A stretch of 6,403 bases of DNA from Candidatus Rokuibacteriota bacterium (GTDB lineage Bacteria; JAUVQV01): positions 1 to 6,403 of the forward strand of contig JAUWCW010000119.1 in assembly GCA_030609125.1 (NCBI GenBank). Direction: 5' to 3'. Below are positions 5,609 through 6,403 of this stretch, in pieces. The translations under genes were made by a program, and so were the position numbers. Numbering within the stretch: the stretch's first letter is position 1; every line of letters begins with the position of its first letter. The notes beneath the pieces are model-generated. The model searched no databases, had not been told where the DNA came from, and worked only from the letters and a program-made list of their open reading frames with translations.

Positions 5609-5637
5609 TTGGCGCTCCGGGGGCCGTGGGGTAAGAT
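5609..5637 (+). promoter_or_regulatory. possible promoter of the J-domain gene
   Basis: TTGGCG (5609-5614) and TAAGAT (5632-5637) are 17 bp apart and each matches the sigma-70 hexamers at four of six positions. The start would be near 5645, about 50 nt before the GTG start codon. It is back to back with the opposing cassette promoter in the same intergenic region. Confidence 0.35.
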
Positions 5638-5678
5638 GACCATCATGTTGCCGCGCTGCAGTGTCAGGATGCTTCGGG

Positions 5679-5685
5679 AAGGAGG
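5679..5685 (+). promoter_or_regulatory. ribosome binding site that fixes the J-domain gene start
   Basis: AAGGAGG, eight bases before GTG at 5694, is a full match to the anti-Shine-Dalgarno sequence. It argues against the upstream in-frame GTG at 5661, which has no such site. Confidence 0.75.
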
Positions 5686-5693
5686 GCGGTAGC

Positions 5694-6113
5694 GTGCCGC
5701 GTTTGCCCGCCTGGCTGGTGGTCCTGGGGGCGGTCCTGTACTTCATTGTCCCCTGGGACTTCGACTTCGTCCCTGTCGCGGGCAGAGTGGACGACCTGAT
5801 CCTCCTCGGCCTTGCCCTCATGTACGCCTGGAAACAGAAAAAGGCGCGTGTCGGAGCGGACCCCGGGCGTGCCGGGGCCGAAGGCGGGCGCACCGGCGAC
5901 GGGGCGGGGGCCGAGGACCCCTACACGGTTCTCGGTGTCGGCAGGGACGCCTCGGAGGAAGAGATCAAGGCGGCCTACCGCGAGCTGCTCGGCAAGTACC
6001 ACCCCGACCGGGTCCAGCACCTGGGCGAGGAGTTCAGGGAGATGGCCTCCCGCAAGGCGGTCTCCCTGAACCGGGCCTACGAGAGGATCAAGGCGGAAAA
6101 GCACTTCTCCTGA
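5694..6113 (+). CDS. membrane-anchored J-domain protein with DUF1232 (YkvA-like) segment
   Basis: This 139-residue protein joins two parts. Residues 5-45 form a hydrophobic segment, with [17 protein letters not shown] (19-35), matching the DUF1232/YkvA signature of a proline-aspartate turn followed by G-x-x-DD. Residues 50-73 are a Gly/Ala/Arg linker. Residues 75-135 are a J domain with YHPDRV (102-107), so the HPD tripeptide that stimulates DnaK ATPase is intact at 103-105. There is no zinc-finger or substrate-binding region as in DnaJ itself, so it probably recruits DnaK to a membrane site. GTG at 5694 is chosen because AAGGAGG lies eight bases upstream; an upstream GTG at 5661 would place that ribosome site inside the gene. 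The client is unknown. Confidence 0.87.
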   Translation: MPRLPAWLVVLGAVLYFIVPWDFDFVPVAGRVDDLILLGLALMYAWKQKKARVGADPGRAGAEGGRTGDGAGAEDPYTVLGVGRDASEEEIKAAYRELLGKYHPDRVQHLGEEFREMASRKAVSLNRAYERIKAEKHFS

Positions 6114-6188
6114 CGGGGCCCTCCGGGAACATTCTCCTCTCCGACGTTGTCATGAAGACCGGACAGAAAAAAGAGAGGAGGCACGACC

Positions 6189-6403
6189 ATGAAAAAGCTC
6201 ACGGCTTTCACCGCCGCGCTCATTCTTCTGGCGGCGGCAGCTGCGCCGCTTCCGGCAGAGGCGCGCTCCCGCGGCAAGCACCTCGACCGGTACGGGCGTA
6301 CCGAGACGGTCTTCCGTACCGACGCCTGGTCGCCCGGTTTCTCGATCTCCCTTGCCATTCCCGGTTACTGGACGCCGCCGCGGGCACACTACCGTCCTCC
6401 CCG
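6189..6403 (+). CDS. secreted protein, N-terminal part only (runs off the window)
   Basis: The first 71 codons are present and the frame is open to the window end. The start ATG has AGGAGG seven bases upstream. Residues 1-25 are a typical Sec signal peptide: KK at 2-3, a hydrophobic Ala/Leu core, and PAEA before a probable cleavage after Ala25. The mature part begins RSRGKHLDRYGR and continues with TDAWSPGFSISLAIPGYW (45-61-like stretch) and a Pro/Tyr/Arg-rich run at the cut end. Short secreted proteins with a YGR-start and Pro/Tyr-rich middle are common in envelope proteins of unknown function in Gram-negative bacteria. Family and function cannot be named from this fragment. It lies 75 bp after the J-domain gene on the same strand and may be co-transcribed, since no clear promoter or terminator is seen in between. 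Confidence 0.75.
   Translation, partial: MKKLTAFTAALILLAAAAAPLPAEARSRGKHLDRYGRTETVFRTDAWSPGFSISLAIPGYWTPPRAHYRPP

Noticed and set aside
6114-6188. Possible promoter or terminator before the secreted protein gene
   Set aside because: TTGTCA at 6147-6152 has no acceptable -10 at 16-18 bp, and the GC-rich GGGGCCCTCCGGG stretch does not form a stable hairpin with a U-run.

Overview
The window is about 6.4 kb of GC-rich, densely coding bacterial chromosome with no mobile element, RNA gene or CRISPR array. Several things suggest a bacterium with an anaerobic lifestyle, possibly a deltaproteobacterium-like (Desulfobacterota) lineage: the two-subunit oxygen-sensitive class I fumarase, a good match to a sigma-54 promoter, an MnmA-like thiolase carrying an NFACT-R-type tail, and strong AAGGAGG ribosome binding sites. 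The lineage is an inference from gene families, not from a marker gene.

Left part (1-744, plus strand): a Lys/Ala/Pro-rich, histone H1-like protein with an amphipathic 11-residue repeat block and a basic KKAAP tail. It converges on the next operon with only 46 bp between stop codons.

Middle (791-4803, all minus strand). Read in the direction of transcription this holds: an integral membrane methyltransferase of the isoprenylcysteine carboxyl methyltransferase/NnrU type (4129-4767); a PP-loop tRNA-thiolation-like enzyme with a C-terminal NFACT-R-like domain (3056-4027); a 364-bp gene-free region with a sigma-54-type and a sigma-70-type promoter match; an orphan single-domain response regulator (2278-2691); and the fumarase alpha and beta genes (1351-2193, 791-1354), coupled by a GTGA overlap and preceded by their own sigma-70-type promoter match.

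Right part. A tight minus-strand cassette (5496 down to 4862) encodes two very short related single-pass membrane peptides of 36 and 32 residues, followed 1 nt later by a 139-residue four-helix membrane protein. The two peptide genes can only be read from the sequence with internal starts and short-ORF thresholds; they are the least explained part of the window. A 197-bp divergent intergenic region separates this cassette from a plus-strand gene for a membrane-anchored J-domain protein (DUF1232/YkvA-like segment plus C-terminal DnaJ domain, 5694-6113). After it comes the start of a secreted protein that runs off the window end (6189-6403).

Fumarase supplies the hydration step between fumarate and malate. 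The thiolase and the histone-like protein probably act on RNA and DNA. The membrane cassette, the methyltransferase and the J-protein have no assignable substrate from sequence. No clear intrinsic terminator with a U-tract was found anywhere.
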